The notes beneath the pieces are model-generated. The model searched no databases, was not told the DNA's origin, and worked only from the letters and a program-made list of their open reading frames with translations. A stretch of DNA of 64,000 bases from Paenibacillus sp. FSL H7-0331 (GTDB lineage: Bacteria > Bacillota > Bacilli > Paenibacillales > NBRC-103111): NCBI RefSeq assembly GCF_001956045.1, contig NZ_MRTH01000038.1, positions 15,761 through 79,760 on the forward strand. Direction: 5' to 3'. This document shows positions 46,628 to 54,933 of this stretch, one piece after another. The stretch's first letter is position 1, and each line of letters starts with the position of its first letter. The position numbers were made by a program, and so were the translations under genes.

Positions 46628-46807
46628 ATGAACAAAGGTTTGGCACTCGTTTTTGCCGTCATCGGCACCCTGCTACTAACCGCAATCAGCTACGCCATGA
46701 GTATAGGTAACGGCTGGCTTGTGGGGCTGTTCTCGATTCTCTCGATCGGCTTTATCGGCTTCGGCTTTGTTGTGAAAGCCAAATTAAGAAAACGCAATGG
46801 CGGCTGA
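46628..46807 (+). CDS. Small two-helix membrane protein, YlaF-like
   Basis: 59 aa: NKGLALVFAVIGTLLLTAISYAM and GWLVGLFSILSIGFIGFGFVV are two membrane helices followed by a basic KAKLRKRNGG tail. Length and layout resemble the DUF5325/YlaF family, not proven. AGAGGCGG precedes the ATG at 46628. Its stop lies inside the following terminator stem. Confidence 0.65.
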   Translation: MNKGLALVFAVIGTLLLTAISYAMSIGNGWLVGLFSILSIGFIGFGFVVKAKLRKRNGG

Positions 46808-46835
46808 GGATTCAGCACCATTGCGTTTTTTTTTG
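46789..46835. terminator. Bidirectional terminator between the small membrane gene and trpS
   Basis: AACGCAATGG/CCATTGCGTT stem, T9 on the right, A-rich on the left. Confidence 0.85.
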
Positions 46836-46868
46836 AGCTTGCTATGAATAATACATTTGTACAATTTT

Positions 46869-47852
46869 TTAAAGTACAAGAAAACCCATTCTTTCTTTGG
46901 CGATCCGCAAGTTTTTCTCAGCCTGCTCTGTGGCTCTCTCTGCGCCTTGCCGCAAGATGTCATATAGCTCGCCGGATTCACGAATCTCACGGTAACGCTG
47001 CTGCAGAGGCTCCAGCAAAGCAACTACACGCTCAGCCAGCTCCTTTTTGAATGGACCATAGCCTTGGCCCTCGTACAAGGCTTCAATCTCAGCAATACTC
47101 ATATCTGAGCAATTCGCATAGATACTAATTAAATTACTGACCTCTGGCTTCGCCTGCGGATCAAATTTCACTTCACGGCCGGAGTCGGTAACCGCACGGC
47201 TTATTTTTTTGCGTATCACATCAGGCGAATCCAACAACGTAATAAAGCTGCCCGCATTCGTACTGCTTTTACTCATCTTTTTGGAAGCATCGTCCAATGA
47301 CATGATACGTGCCCCAACCTGCGGAATATACGGCTCAGGAATCGTGAAGGTGTCGCCATACCGTTGATTAAAGCGCTGAGCCAGATCACGCGTCAGCTCC
47401 AAATGCTGCTTTTGATCATCGCCGACAGGTACCAGATCCGCGTTGTATAACAATATATCAGCTGCCATTAACGAAGGATACGTAAACAAACCGGCTCCTA
47501 CGGAATCCTTGCCTTCCGATTTGTCCTTGAATTGCGTCATTCGTTCCAGCTCGCCCATATATGTTAAGGTGGTGAACAACCAGCCCAGCTCAGCGTGCTG
47601 TCTGACGTGTGACTGCATGAATACCGTGGCCTTAGCCGGATCAATACCCGCCGCGATATACAATGCCGTTACCGATTCACTTTGCTCTTTTAAGGCTGCC
47701 GGCTCCTGAGGTACCGTAATCGCATGGAGATCCACTACCATAAAGTAACAATCGTGCGTGTGCTGCAGAGTCACATAATTTTTCAAAGCCCCGATATAAT
47801 TACCCAATGTCAATTGACCGCTGGGCTGCATACCCGATAATACACGTTTCAT
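46869..47852 (-). CDS. trpS: Tryptophanyl-tRNA synthetase
   Basis: Class I synthetase charging tRNA-Trp. HIGH-equivalent PSGQLTLGNYIGAL at the N-terminus; KMSKS loop DASKKMSKS near residue 195; VPVGDDQKQHLELTRDLAQRFN in between. 327 aa, standard length. GAGGGGG precedes the ATG. Regulated by the upstream T-box. Confidence 0.97.
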   Translation of the reverse strand: MKRVLSGMQPSGQLTLGNYIGALKNYVTLQHTHDCYFMVVDLHAITVPQEPAALKEQSESVTALYIAAGIDPAKATVFMQSHVRQHAELGWLFTTLTYMGELERMTQFKDKSEGKDSVGAGLFTYPSLMAADILLYNADLVPVGDDQKQHLELTRDLAQRFNQRYGDTFTIPEPYIPQVGARIMSLDDASKKMSKSSTNAGSFITLLDSPDVIRKKISRAVTDSGREVKFDPQAKPEVSNLISIYANCSDMSIAEIEALYEGQGYGPFKKELAERVVALLEPLQQRYREIRESGELYDILRQGAERATEQAEKNLRIAKERMGFLVL

Positions 47853-47902
47853 TTGATTTCCCCCTCATTTGATCTTTCCATGCCACATTTGTTCCAGAAA
47901 CG

Positions 47903-48190
47903 CAAAAAAGCCCCATTGTCAGGGACGGATAACCGTGGTGCCACCCTATTTCGCTGATAACCGACCCATAGGTCGCGTACGTCATCAAGCCTTTATCTTC
48001 TGTAACGGGAAGTGCCCGGACCAGCGTTGGACTCCGAATGGCACACCCGCATCACACAGGTCTTCCTTCAAGTCGTTCAGCCGTCAGCTCAAGGATCCAT
48101 TCAACGCAAGCTGTCTACCGGTTCACAGCAGCCACCGGCTTTCTGAAAGACATCACTGTCGTTTACTTGTTCCTGTCAATGCCTGTACCC
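47903..48190 (-). ncRNA. T-box leader of trpS
   Basis: On the minus strand the T-box core AGGGTGGCACCACGG is exact at 47947-47933, followed by a CCC...GGGG terminator stem and T6 at 47909-47904. A Trp specifier candidate TGG lies at 48099-48097 in TTGAATGGATCC, and the 5' part GGAACAAGTAAACGACAGTG resembles stem I. Uncharged tRNA-Trp would favour antitermination and trpS expression. Confidence 0.93.
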
Positions 48191-48345
48191 TCATTTGCTA
48201 ACCATCAGGTATGCTTTGAAATGAGACAACATACTTTTGTACAGTATAAGATTTCAATATAGGAATGTCAACAAGCCAACTATTTACCGTAATATGAAGA
48301 TTTTTTTGTGCGCGGCATGTCCTATATACTCAATTTGCTTCATAA

Positions 48346-48368
48346 GTTATAATAATAATTACGATTTA
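48346..48368 (+). promoter_or_regulatory. Zur-like box before the His-rich permease
   Basis: The right half ATTACGATTTA is an exact half of the Bacillus Zur palindrome, and the left half keeps TAAT next to the centre. It lies immediately before the Shine-Dalgarno of the permease gene. Zinc control fits the His-rich loop, but this is inference. Confidence 0.6.
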
Positions 48369-48386
48369 GAAAGGGAGATATGTCCA

Positions 48387-49562
48387 TTGCAAACGCCATT
48401 ACTTCGATGGAGCACGAATGTGCTCACGCTCATTTGCCTGGTTATGCTGTTTCTCATTTTCACACAAAAACAAACGCCAGATCTCTCCTTCCTGGACAGC
48501 ACAACCGTGCAAAGCTTTAAAACGATATTTTTAAGTATTATTCTGGAGGCCTTTCCTTTTGTTCTGCTGGGGGTGCTCGTTTCCGGATTACTCCAAATGT
48601 TTGTCACCGAGCAGACGATTCGCCGTTTAATTCCCAAAAATCCGGTGCTTGGAATTTTGTTCGCCTGCCTGGTCGGTATTATTTTTCCATTATGTGAATG
48701 CGGTATGATTCCAGTTATTCGGCGTTTAATGAGAAAAGGTATGCCTGTCTATGTAGCCATCGTCTTTATATTGGTGGGTCCGATTATTAATCCGGTCGTC
48801 TATGCTTCCACCTATATGGCCTTTCGCAGCCGCCCGGAAATCGCATATTCCCGGATGGCACTGGCCTTTATTGTAGCGCTCGTTATCGGCTTGATCATTT
48901 ACAAGTTTTTCAAAAGCAATCCGCTGCGCGACCTGACCTATCTAAGGACTTCAACTGATGTGCATCAGCATGATCACCATGAGCATCATACTGTACATAA
49001 GCACGATCACGAACACGATCACCAGCACAGCCATCACCATGATGATCATAAACATCAACATCATAACCACGGCCCAGGCAGTCATGCGCATAAGCACGAT
49101 CACCCCCATAATCATGACCATGATCACGCTCATCCTGTTCCAACCACGATTGTCGGCCGTATTTTTGGTGTATTGGGTCATGCATCCGATGAGTTTTTCG
49201 ATATGGGTAAATACTTGTTATTCGGTGCCATCATTACGGCTGTTATTCAGACACTCGTGAACAGGGACAGCCTTGTTTCCATAGGTCAAGGAGAATTTAC
49301 ATCCCATCTGTTCATGATGGCGCTTGGTTTCGTGCTCTCGCTATGCTCCACATCCGATGCCTTTGTCGCCTCATCGTTCACAACGACCTTTTCTACAGGC
49401 TCCTTATTAACGTTTCTCGTCTTTGGACCTATGCTGGATATTAAAAGTTTGTTAATGCTGTTATCTGCGTTCCGTACCCGTTTTGTATTGGCTTTATCTG
49501 CGCTGATTATCGTTGTTGTCCTTGTATGCTCGCTTATTTTCGAAAAAATCGTATTTGCTTAG
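48387..49562 (+). CDS. His-rich permease (DUF318/YcgR, ArsP-like)
   Basis: 391 aa from a TTG with AAGGGAG upstream; the longer frame from 48237 runs through the leader. Four helices including LSIILEAFPFVLLGVLVSGLL and the signature FPLCECGMIPVIRRLMRKGMP ... VGPIINPVVYASTY, then a cytoplasmic loop (residues about 190-250) with more than 30 His in alternating HDH/HEH pattern, then four more helices with ALGFVLSLCSTSDAFVASSF. The repeated Cys/Ser motifs match the DUF318 permeases. The His loop should bind Zn, Ni or similar. Coupled to the TIGR03943 gene 12 bases downstream. Confidence 0.85.
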   Translation: MQTPLLRWSTNVLTLICLVMLFLIFTQKQTPDLSFLDSTTVQSFKTIFLSIILEAFPFVLLGVLVSGLLQMFVTEQTIRRLIPKNPVLGILFACLVGIIFPLCECGMIPVIRRLMRKGMPVYVAIVFILVGPIINPVVYASTYMAFRSRPEIAYSRMALAFIVALVIGLIIYKFFKSNPLRDLTYLRTSTDVHQHDHHEHHTVHKHDHEHDHQHSHHHDDHKHQHHNHGPGSHAHKHDHPHNHDHDHAHPVPTTIVGRIFGVLGHASDEFFDMGKYLLFGAIITAVIQTLVNRDSLVSIGQGEFTSHLFMMALGFVLSLCSTSDAFVASSFTTTFSTGSLLTFLVFGPMLDIKSLLMLLSAFRTRFVLALSALIIVVVLVCSLIFEKIVFA

Positions 49563-49574
49563 GAGTGTGCTGAC

Positions 49575-50588
49575 GTGAGTACAAAATGGTTAAGCCTGCA
49601 TCATTTTATTAAAGCTTCGATTCTATTCGGGTTTGCGATGTATATCGCCTATCTAGTCAAAACCGACAATATTTTATATTACATCGCCCCCCGCATGGTG
49701 GACTATGTAAAGTGGTCAGCCGTTGGCTTCTATGCGATTGCTGTTTATCAAATTTACCAAGCGATTCGGGCCTTCACCGGCTCTGTCGCTGCATGCGATT
49801 GCGATCATGATCATACCCCGTCGCCCTCGGTATTAAAAAATACCTTGATCTACGGTTTGTTTTGCTTCCCTCTGCTGCTTGGCTTCCTGCTTCCGGACGC
49901 TTCTATGGGCAGCAGCCTTGCAGCTAAAAAAGGGATGAATCTGAGCAGCGCGACAGCGGTCAAGAAAGATACATCGTCCACCCAGGCTGCACCACCTGCA
50001 GCTGCCCCGGCACCTGCTCCAAGCAGTACCACAGGAACTGGGACTGGCAGTGGGACTAACACTCCCAACACAACTGGCAATACAAGTGCCTCTGGCTCCT
50101 CAGCAACAAGTCCTAAAGCGGGCGCTGCACCGGTCGATAAGCAGGATGAAATGTTTCCATCCGATAAATTCACCAAGCATTACGCTGCCTATGCCAAGGA
50201 GCTGTATCAGGAAAGTGTGATTCCTGTAAAAGAAGATTTGTATATGGAAACACTGACCACCGTGGATCTGTATCTTGACAAATTTGTCGGCAAAAAGATG
50301 CAGCTCACCGGCTTCGTATATCGTCAGGATGATATGAAGGCCAGTCAATTCGTCGTCGGACGTTTTGCCATTCAGTGCTGCTCCGCTGATGCTGCTCCTT
50401 ATGGCGTTCTCGTTGATTACGAGCGTGCCCAGCAATTCCCGAGCGATTCATGGGTAACCGTAACAGGCACGATTCAGCAAACCAAGTTCAATGATATGGA
50501 CATTATGCTTTTGAAGGTCGAGAAAATCACCAAAGCAGAGCCTGCAAAGGCACAGTACGTGTATCCGAATTTTGATTTCGGGGTTTAA
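49575..50588 (+). CDS. TIGR03943/YcgQ family membrane protein
   Basis: 337 aa from GTG at 49575. Three or four N-terminal helices with a short CDCDHDH metal-like motif at about residue 73-80; a Pro/Ala/Thr/Gly-rich extracytoplasmic linker (residues about 130-190); C-terminal OB-like domain containing LTGFVYRQDDMKASQFVVGRFAIQCCSADAAPYGVLV, with a conserved Cys-Cys. Always found beside a DUF318 permease; the pair is thought to move or sense a metal or metalloid. TAGGAG precedes the start. Confidence 0.85.
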   Translation: MSTKWLSLHHFIKASILFGFAMYIAYLVKTDNILYYIAPRMVDYVKWSAVGFYAIAVYQIYQAIRAFTGSVAACDCDHDHTPSPSVLKNTLIYGLFCFPLLLGFLLPDASMGSSLAAKKGMNLSSATAVKKDTSSTQAAPPAAAPAPAPSSTTGTGTGSGTNTPNTTGNTSASGSSATSPKAGAAPVDKQDEMFPSDKFTKHYAAYAKELYQESVIPVKEDLYMETLTTVDLYLDKFVGKKMQLTGFVYRQDDMKASQFVVGRFAIQCCSADAAPYGVLVDYERAQQFPSDSWVTVTGTIQQTKFNDMDIMLLKVEKITKAEPAKAQYVYPNFDFGV

Positions 50589-50716
50589 ATACAGGGTGCA
50601 AGCTTCTTTATCCTCGCCGTCGCACTTTATGCTACAATATAGCTGCAATAGGTCTCAATAGGGTGACCTCATCATCTAATAGCCATCACATTTATCCCAA
50701 ATAAGGAGCTGATCCC

Positions 50717-51670
50717 ATGATTAAGCAAATCGACTGGCAGGGTACGCCTGCCCATGTACTGGAAAATGAGTTTCTGATCGTCTCCATCTGCCCTGGAATT
50801 GGCAACAATGTATACAGCATCTGGGACAAGAAACTTCAGCGGGAAATGCTGCGCACCCCTGAGGGTCCTGCAGCCTTGTCCGAGCAGTTCGTGCAATTTG
50901 GAACACCGATCCTGATGCCACCTAACCGTATCGACAAAGGGCAGTTTACTTTCGAAGGCCGCAGCTACCAATTTGATATCACCCAGCCAGCTACCGGCAA
51001 TCATATTCACGGACTGGTCCGCCAGCAGCCTTGGGTCGTAACGCAAGCAGGAGAAAAGGAAAACGGGCAATTGTTCATCACCTCTACTTTAAATCTGGCT
51101 GAGGATGAACATGTGCAGCGCCAATACCCGCATGCCTTGGAGCTGGAAATTACTTATGTACTGGATGGCAGCAAGCTTACCCAAACGCTGAAGGCTACGA
51201 ATAAAGGAACGGATTCGGCTCCATTTGGCTACGGTTTACATACCTGGTTTCTACTCGATGGTAAACCGGAAAGCTGGAAGCTTCAGCTGCCTGTAAAAGG
51301 CATCTGGGAGCTGAATGAAGTGAATATCCCGGTTGGCCATATAGCCCCGCTCGGTCGCTACGAAGCACTTATTGAGGGAGATTCACTGAAAGGCCACAAT
51401 ATGGATACCGTTTTTCAGATTGGCAGCAATCCGTGCACGGCTATTTTATCCAATAATCAGGTAGAGATTCGTTACAGCGGCTCTGATTTGTTCAAGCAGT
51501 GGGTGATCTTCACCAAAGGTGAAGCCCATGATTTTATTTGTCTGGAGCCTTACACATGGGTCACCAATGCACCCAATATCGATCAGCCTGCCGAAGTGAC
51601 GGGTCTACAGGGCATCAAGCCCGGAGATACGCTGCAATTGGAAGTCACCCTGGAAATTAATCACCTCTAG
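50717..51670 (+). CDS. Aldose 1-epimerase family protein
   Basis: 317-aa galactose-mutarotase-like beta-sandwich. GTPILMPPNRIDKGQFTFEGR (Arg), NHIHGLVRQQPW (His), FGYGLHTWFLL (His) and FICLEPYTWVTNAPN (Glu) give the expected His/His/Glu catalytic set. Interconverts sugar anomers or, in related branches, hexose phosphates. AAGGAG precedes the ATG; own terminator. Confidence 0.88.
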   Translation: MIKQIDWQGTPAHVLENEFLIVSICPGIGNNVYSIWDKKLQREMLRTPEGPAALSEQFVQFGTPILMPPNRIDKGQFTFEGRSYQFDITQPATGNHIHGLVRQQPWVVTQAGEKENGQLFITSTLNLAEDEHVQRQYPHALELEITYVLDGSKLTQTLKATNKGTDSAPFGYGLHTWFLLDGKPESWKLQLPVKGIWELNEVNIPVGHIAPLGRYEALIEGDSLKGHNMDTVFQIGSNPCTAILSNNQVEIRYSGSDLFKQWVIFTKGEAHDFICLEPYTWVTNAPNIDQPAEVTGLQGIKPGDTLQLEVTLEINHL

Positions 51671-51685
51671 AACAGCAACGATTCC

Positions 51686-51723
51686 AACCTCCTGAAGCTG
51701 CACGGCAGCTCAGGAGGTTTTTT
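51686..51723 (+). terminator. Terminator after the epimerase gene
   Basis: AACCTCCTGA/TCAGGAGGTT stem followed by T6. Confidence 0.9.
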
Positions 51724-51854
51724 GCCTCATATTTGCTCGATAAATAGGAAGAAGCTGGATTGACTCCTTCATACCCCGATGCTAAGATAGCCTCATGCTT
51801 ATGTAGCCTAATGAACTTATTTCCATATACGATATACGCAGGAGTGGAGTAATT

Positions 51855-52610
51855 ATGGACAAAAAATACTGGGTGCCCGCTCTTGAAAAAGCGCATGCCG
51901 TCATCCGCCTTGTTGCCGAGGAGCCCTCAAGGCTCAAACTGACCGAGCTATGCAAACGATTGGAAATCAGCAAAAGCTCGATGTTCTCTTTGCTGCAAAC
52001 GATGGAAGCCTTGCAATGGATTACTCGTGATCGTTCAGATGCCTACACACTGGGCATGCATTTTGGCCGGATGGGTCATGCATTTTTCAGTCAGTATGAT
52101 TTAATTGATGCCTTTCGGGCAGAGGCGCCTGCCTTTATGCAAGAAATTAATGAATCGATTCAACTGGCCAACAGGGATGGCAGCGAGATCGTGTATCTCG
52201 CCAAGGAAGCAGCCCCTTCACTCGTTCAAATGGTTTCGGGTCCGGGGACCCGATTGCCAGCTCATGCCACCGGACTTGGCAAGATGCTGCTGTCAGGTCT
52301 GGAGGATTCAGAGCTGCAGCTGTTGTATACCGAAGAGAATTTATCCAGTCTGACCCCTTTTACACTTCGCACCAAACGTGAGCTGCTTGAACAATTGGAC
52401 ATCATTCGCAAGCAAGGGTATGCAATCGATCTGCAGGAAGGCGTGATGGGCTTCAATTGTCTTGCAGCGCCGATCTATCACAGCGGCGGTCACATGGTTG
52501 CCGCAGTCAGCTTCTCGATGCCTCTGCACCATTGGGAGGAAAAACGTGAGAAAGCGTTAAGCGGAGTGCTTGCATTGGCTGACAAGCTGTCCTTCAGCTC
52601 CCCCGTTTAA
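51855..52610 (+). CDS. IclR-family transcriptional regulator
   Basis: 251 aa. N-terminal winged helix (LTELCKRLEISKSSMFSLLQTMEALQWITRD) and C-terminal ligand domain (IYLAKEAAPSLVQMVSGPGTRLPAHATGLGKMLLSGL; LQEGVMGFNCLAAPIYHSGGHMVAAVSFSMP). IclR members sense glyoxylate, pyruvate or aromatic acids. It sits just upstream of the FAH gene and is the best candidate to bind the three-half-site operator shared with malate synthase G. GGAG precedes the ATG. Confidence 0.9.
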   Translation: MDKKYWVPALEKAHAVIRLVAEEPSRLKLTELCKRLEISKSSMFSLLQTMEALQWITRDRSDAYTLGMHFGRMGHAFFSQYDLIDAFRAEAPAFMQEINESIQLANRDGSEIVYLAKEAAPSLVQMVSGPGTRLPAHATGLGKMLLSGLEDSELQLLYTEENLSSLTPFTLRTKRELLEQLDIIRKQGYAIDLQEGVMGFNCLAAPIYHSGGHMVAAVSFSMPLHHWEEKREKALSGVLALADKLSFSSPV

Positions 52611-52629
52611 ATTGCCTGACTGAAACCGC

Positions 52630-52663
52630 GCCCTCTATTCCTTATTGGAATGGAGGCTTTTTT
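52630..52663 (+). terminator. Terminator after the iclR-type gene
   Basis: GCC..ATTCC/GGAAT..AGGC stem, then T6. Confidence 0.8.
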
Positions 52664-52694
52664 GCGTACTTGAAGTCACGTATGTATTTACACA

Positions 52695-52768
52695 TTGACC
52701 GATTTTTTATGAGGTGATACAATTAATTTATTATTAATGAACTAAGTTCATTATATTGAACTTAATAA
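52695..52768 (+). promoter_or_regulatory. FAH-gene promoter and three-half-site operator
   Basis: TTGACC (52695-52700), 17 bases, TACAAT (52718-52723), 14 bases, then TGAACTAAGTTCA followed by TTATATTGAACTTAA (52738-52764). The operator begins near the expected +1 region, so binding would block transcription. Same hexamers and half-site order as the glcB promoter. Confidence 0.82.
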
Positions 52769-52806
52769 TTTTAATCATTTTATAACCGGATAAGGAGTCA
52801 ATTCCC

Positions 52807-53580
52807 ATGAAATTTGCACGCTTTGCCTTAAAAGCAGACGGTTCGATTAAGCAAGCTGTTCTAAGAGAACAGACCCTTTATGTGATTGAAGGGGATATTT
52901 TTGGACTTTGGAAATACAAGGGCTCCTCTTACGATCTAAACGAGGTTACGCTGCTTGCTCCCCTTGAACCGCATTCCATTATCGGAGTAGGCAAAAATTA
53001 CATCGCCGCTGGAGAAACCAAACCCGAGCAGCTGCCAAAGGTCCCTGTTTTTTTCTATAAGCCTGTTACCTCTGTCATTGGTCCTGAAGCGGATATTGTC
53101 ATTCCGTCGGGCGTCAGCGAAGTCAAATTTGAATCCGAGCTTGTAGTCGTTATCGGTAAACAAGCCCGTAACATTCAGGAGCAGGAAGCACTGGATTACG
53201 TGTTTGGTTATACAATTGCCAATGATGTGACTGCACCACAGTTTAACCATCCTGACGGTCATTGGACAGTCAGCAAATCATTCGATACGTTCACACCGCT
53301 CGGACCTTATTTGGAAACCGAGCTGGATCTGCAGCAGATCCGAGTTCAAGCTCAGCATAATGGAACACGTAAGCAGGACAGCGAGCTGGAATTGATGATT
53401 TTATCCATTCCGTTTTTGATTTCTTATTTATCTCGCGTACTAACTTTACAGCCGGGCGACGTCATTTTATCCGGTTCTCCTGCAGGAGCTGAATTCATGG
53501 CGGCTGGTGAGCTGATTGAATGCCAGATCGATGGAATCGGTATTTTAAGAAATTCAACGGTAGCACCACCACAGTCCTAA
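52807..53580 (+). CDS. Fumarylacetoacetate hydrolase (FAH) family protein
   Basis: 257 aa. The C-terminal FAH domain starts at GVGKNYIAAGE; metal ligands lie in VKFESELVVVIGKQ (Glu-x-Glu) and IANDVTAPQF (Asp). Members are acylpyruvate hydrolases, HHDD isomerases or oxaloacetate decarboxylases; the exact substrate cannot be told. Shared regulation with malate synthase G suggests a product feeding glyoxylate, pyruvate or C4-acid metabolism. AAGGAG precedes the ATG. Confidence 0.87.
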   Translation: MKFARFALKADGSIKQAVLREQTLYVIEGDIFGLWKYKGSSYDLNEVTLLAPLEPHSIIGVGKNYIAAGETKPEQLPKVPVFFYKPVTSVIGPEADIVIPSGVSEVKFESELVVVIGKQARNIQEQEALDYVFGYTIANDVTAPQFNHPDGHWTVSKSFDTFTPLGPYLETELDLQQIRVQAQHNGTRKQDSELELMILSIPFLISYLSRVLTLQPGDVILSGSPAGAEFMAAGELIECQIDGIGILRNSTVAPPQS

Positions 53581-53610
53581 TTGAAACATGCGATTAGTGA
53601 CAGAACCAAC

Positions 53611-53644
53611 AAAAAAGCCGCCCGGATTGCCGGACGGCTTTTTG
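53611..53644. terminator. Bidirectional terminator after the FAH gene
   Basis: AGCCGCCCGG/CCGGACGGCT stem (one G-U or mismatch), A6 on the left and T5 on the right. Confidence 0.85.
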
Positions 53645-53701
53645 TGCTTACAATCATCAGGCAGGCCGTCGGGAACACAAGTTTCGCCAAGCCTGTCCTC
53701 T

Positions 53702-54253
53702 TTAATAATAAGGGGAAATCAGCAAGTACACGATAACGCCTGTCAGACTCACATATAACCAGATCGGCATGGTCCAACGGGCAATTTTGCGGTGACGTTC
53801 AATCTGCATATTTAATCCGCGTGTTACTGATAATAGCGCCAGCGGCACATTCACAATCGCCAGAGTTACATGTGTGATCAGAATGAAGAAGTACACATAC
53901 CGCATGACTTCACTTCCACCAAACCGGGCTGGCTCGGTCAGAAAATGATAAGTAACATACGAGATCAAAAAAAGCGTTGTCGATCCAAAGGCTGCCATAA
54001 TAAAGCTTTTATGCAGCGGAATGTTTCTTTTTTTGATGGCCACCAAAGCCAACACCAAAACAATAAAAGTAAAGCAATTGAAGATGGCATTCAATAAGGG
54101 AAAAATCGTAACATCAAAATCGAGATGCCCGTCATACCCCGGCAAGAAAAACAATAAAGCTATAATCGACACCAGAACAAACGAAAAAATCAGAATAAAC
54201 GATGTATAGTTTCGCTCTTTTACGAGCTTGTTGCGATTGTATTGCTCGCTCAT
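53702..54253 (-). CDS. ctaM: CtaM/YozB, DUF420 membrane protein (cytochrome aa3 maturation)
   Basis: 183 aa with five hydrophobic segments; DUF420 landmarks FPLLNAIFNCFTFIVLVLALVAIKKRNIPLHKSFIMAAF, YVTYHFLTEP and ILITHVTLAIVNVPLALLSV. The His residues in HKSF, YHFL and THVTLA are conserved. CtaM/YozB is needed to mature heme A-containing terminal oxidase in staphylococci and bacilli. The oxidase genes are not in the window. GGAGGG precedes the ATG. Confidence 0.85.
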   Translation of the reverse strand: MSEQYNRNKLVKERNYTSFILIFSFVLVSIIALLFFLPGYDGHLDFDVTIFPLLNAIFNCFTFIVLVLALVAIKKRNIPLHKSFIMAAFGSTTLFLISYVTYHFLTEPARFGGSEVMRYVYFFILITHVTLAIVNVPLALLSVTRGLNMQIERHRKIARWTMPIWLYVSLTGVIVYLLISPYY

Positions 54254-54388
54254 TGATGACCCTCCACAGCAGCTATATTTTGGATGAAAAAAATGTATCC
54301 AACGCGGTCTAGCTATACCATAAAGGATACAGGAGTCGACAACAAGTAGCTAAGGTTCATTTTTATAACAATATTCCGAACTATTTGA

Positions 54389-54871
54389 TCAAGCCTCGAT
54401 TTGCTTCAACAGTCGTTCGACCACCTGGGCCGTATCTGCATAATAAGGCCGATAATCGAGTCCCTGAATATGGGAAAGAAACTGCCTGGCCATAAACACA
54501 ACCTCTGTCCGGTATGCTTGTAATGCGATAGTGTATGAACTATGCTCCCTCGGCTCCCCATGCTCCCGCTCCTCCAGCTCCGTTAGCTCCAGGCTCCCCT
54601 GATCACTATGACGGATTCGGAAGGAAAAAGCTCTGCACTCCGGGTCTCCGCATCCACAGCAAAAAAAGGGCATCCGCTCCCACTCATCGACCTTTCCCCA
54701 ACGGTTCGGCTCCGCATCGTGAGTCACACTGTACAGCAAAGCCGGAAGACCAACATCCACACAAAGCGGCTCGTCGATCAGTACATCTCCATCTATCTTC
54801 AGCAGTACATCGGCATGAATAATTTGCAAATCGGCATCCCAGGACCAGTTGGTGCAGCTTAAGGTAAACAA
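54389..54871 (-). CDS. Unknown protein with a CCGCGDPEC motif
   Basis: 160 aa, acidic, no membrane segment. A compact Cys cluster FFCCGCGDPECRAFSF around residue 69-84 follows a beta-rich N-terminal part (WSWDADLQIIHADVLLKIDGDVLI) and looks like a metal site. The C-terminal half has Trp/Tyr-poor helices (QFLSHIQGL, AQVVERLLKQIEA). TTG start with GGGGGAG upstream. No family name recognised. Confidence 0.6.
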   Translation of the reverse strand: MFTLSCTNWSWDADLQIIHADVLLKIDGDVLIDEPLCVDVGLPALLYSVTHDAEPNRWGKVDEWERMPFFCCGCGDPECRAFSFRIRHSDQGSLELTELEEREHGEPREHSSYTIALQAYRTEVVFMARQFLSHIQGLDYRPYYADTAQVVERLLKQIEA

Positions 54872-54933
54872 TATACTCCCCCCTACTTCCCCTGTAGATC
54901 TGTTTCATGCTTTAATTATAAAGATTCTGCGAT

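Noticed and set aside
48237..48386. 50-codon N-terminal extension of the permease
   Set aside because: Runs through the promoter and Zur-like region and has no ribosome site; TTG 48387 does.
48958..49135. CAT-rich repetitive DNA
   Set aside because: Codes the poly-His loop of the permease; no array structure.
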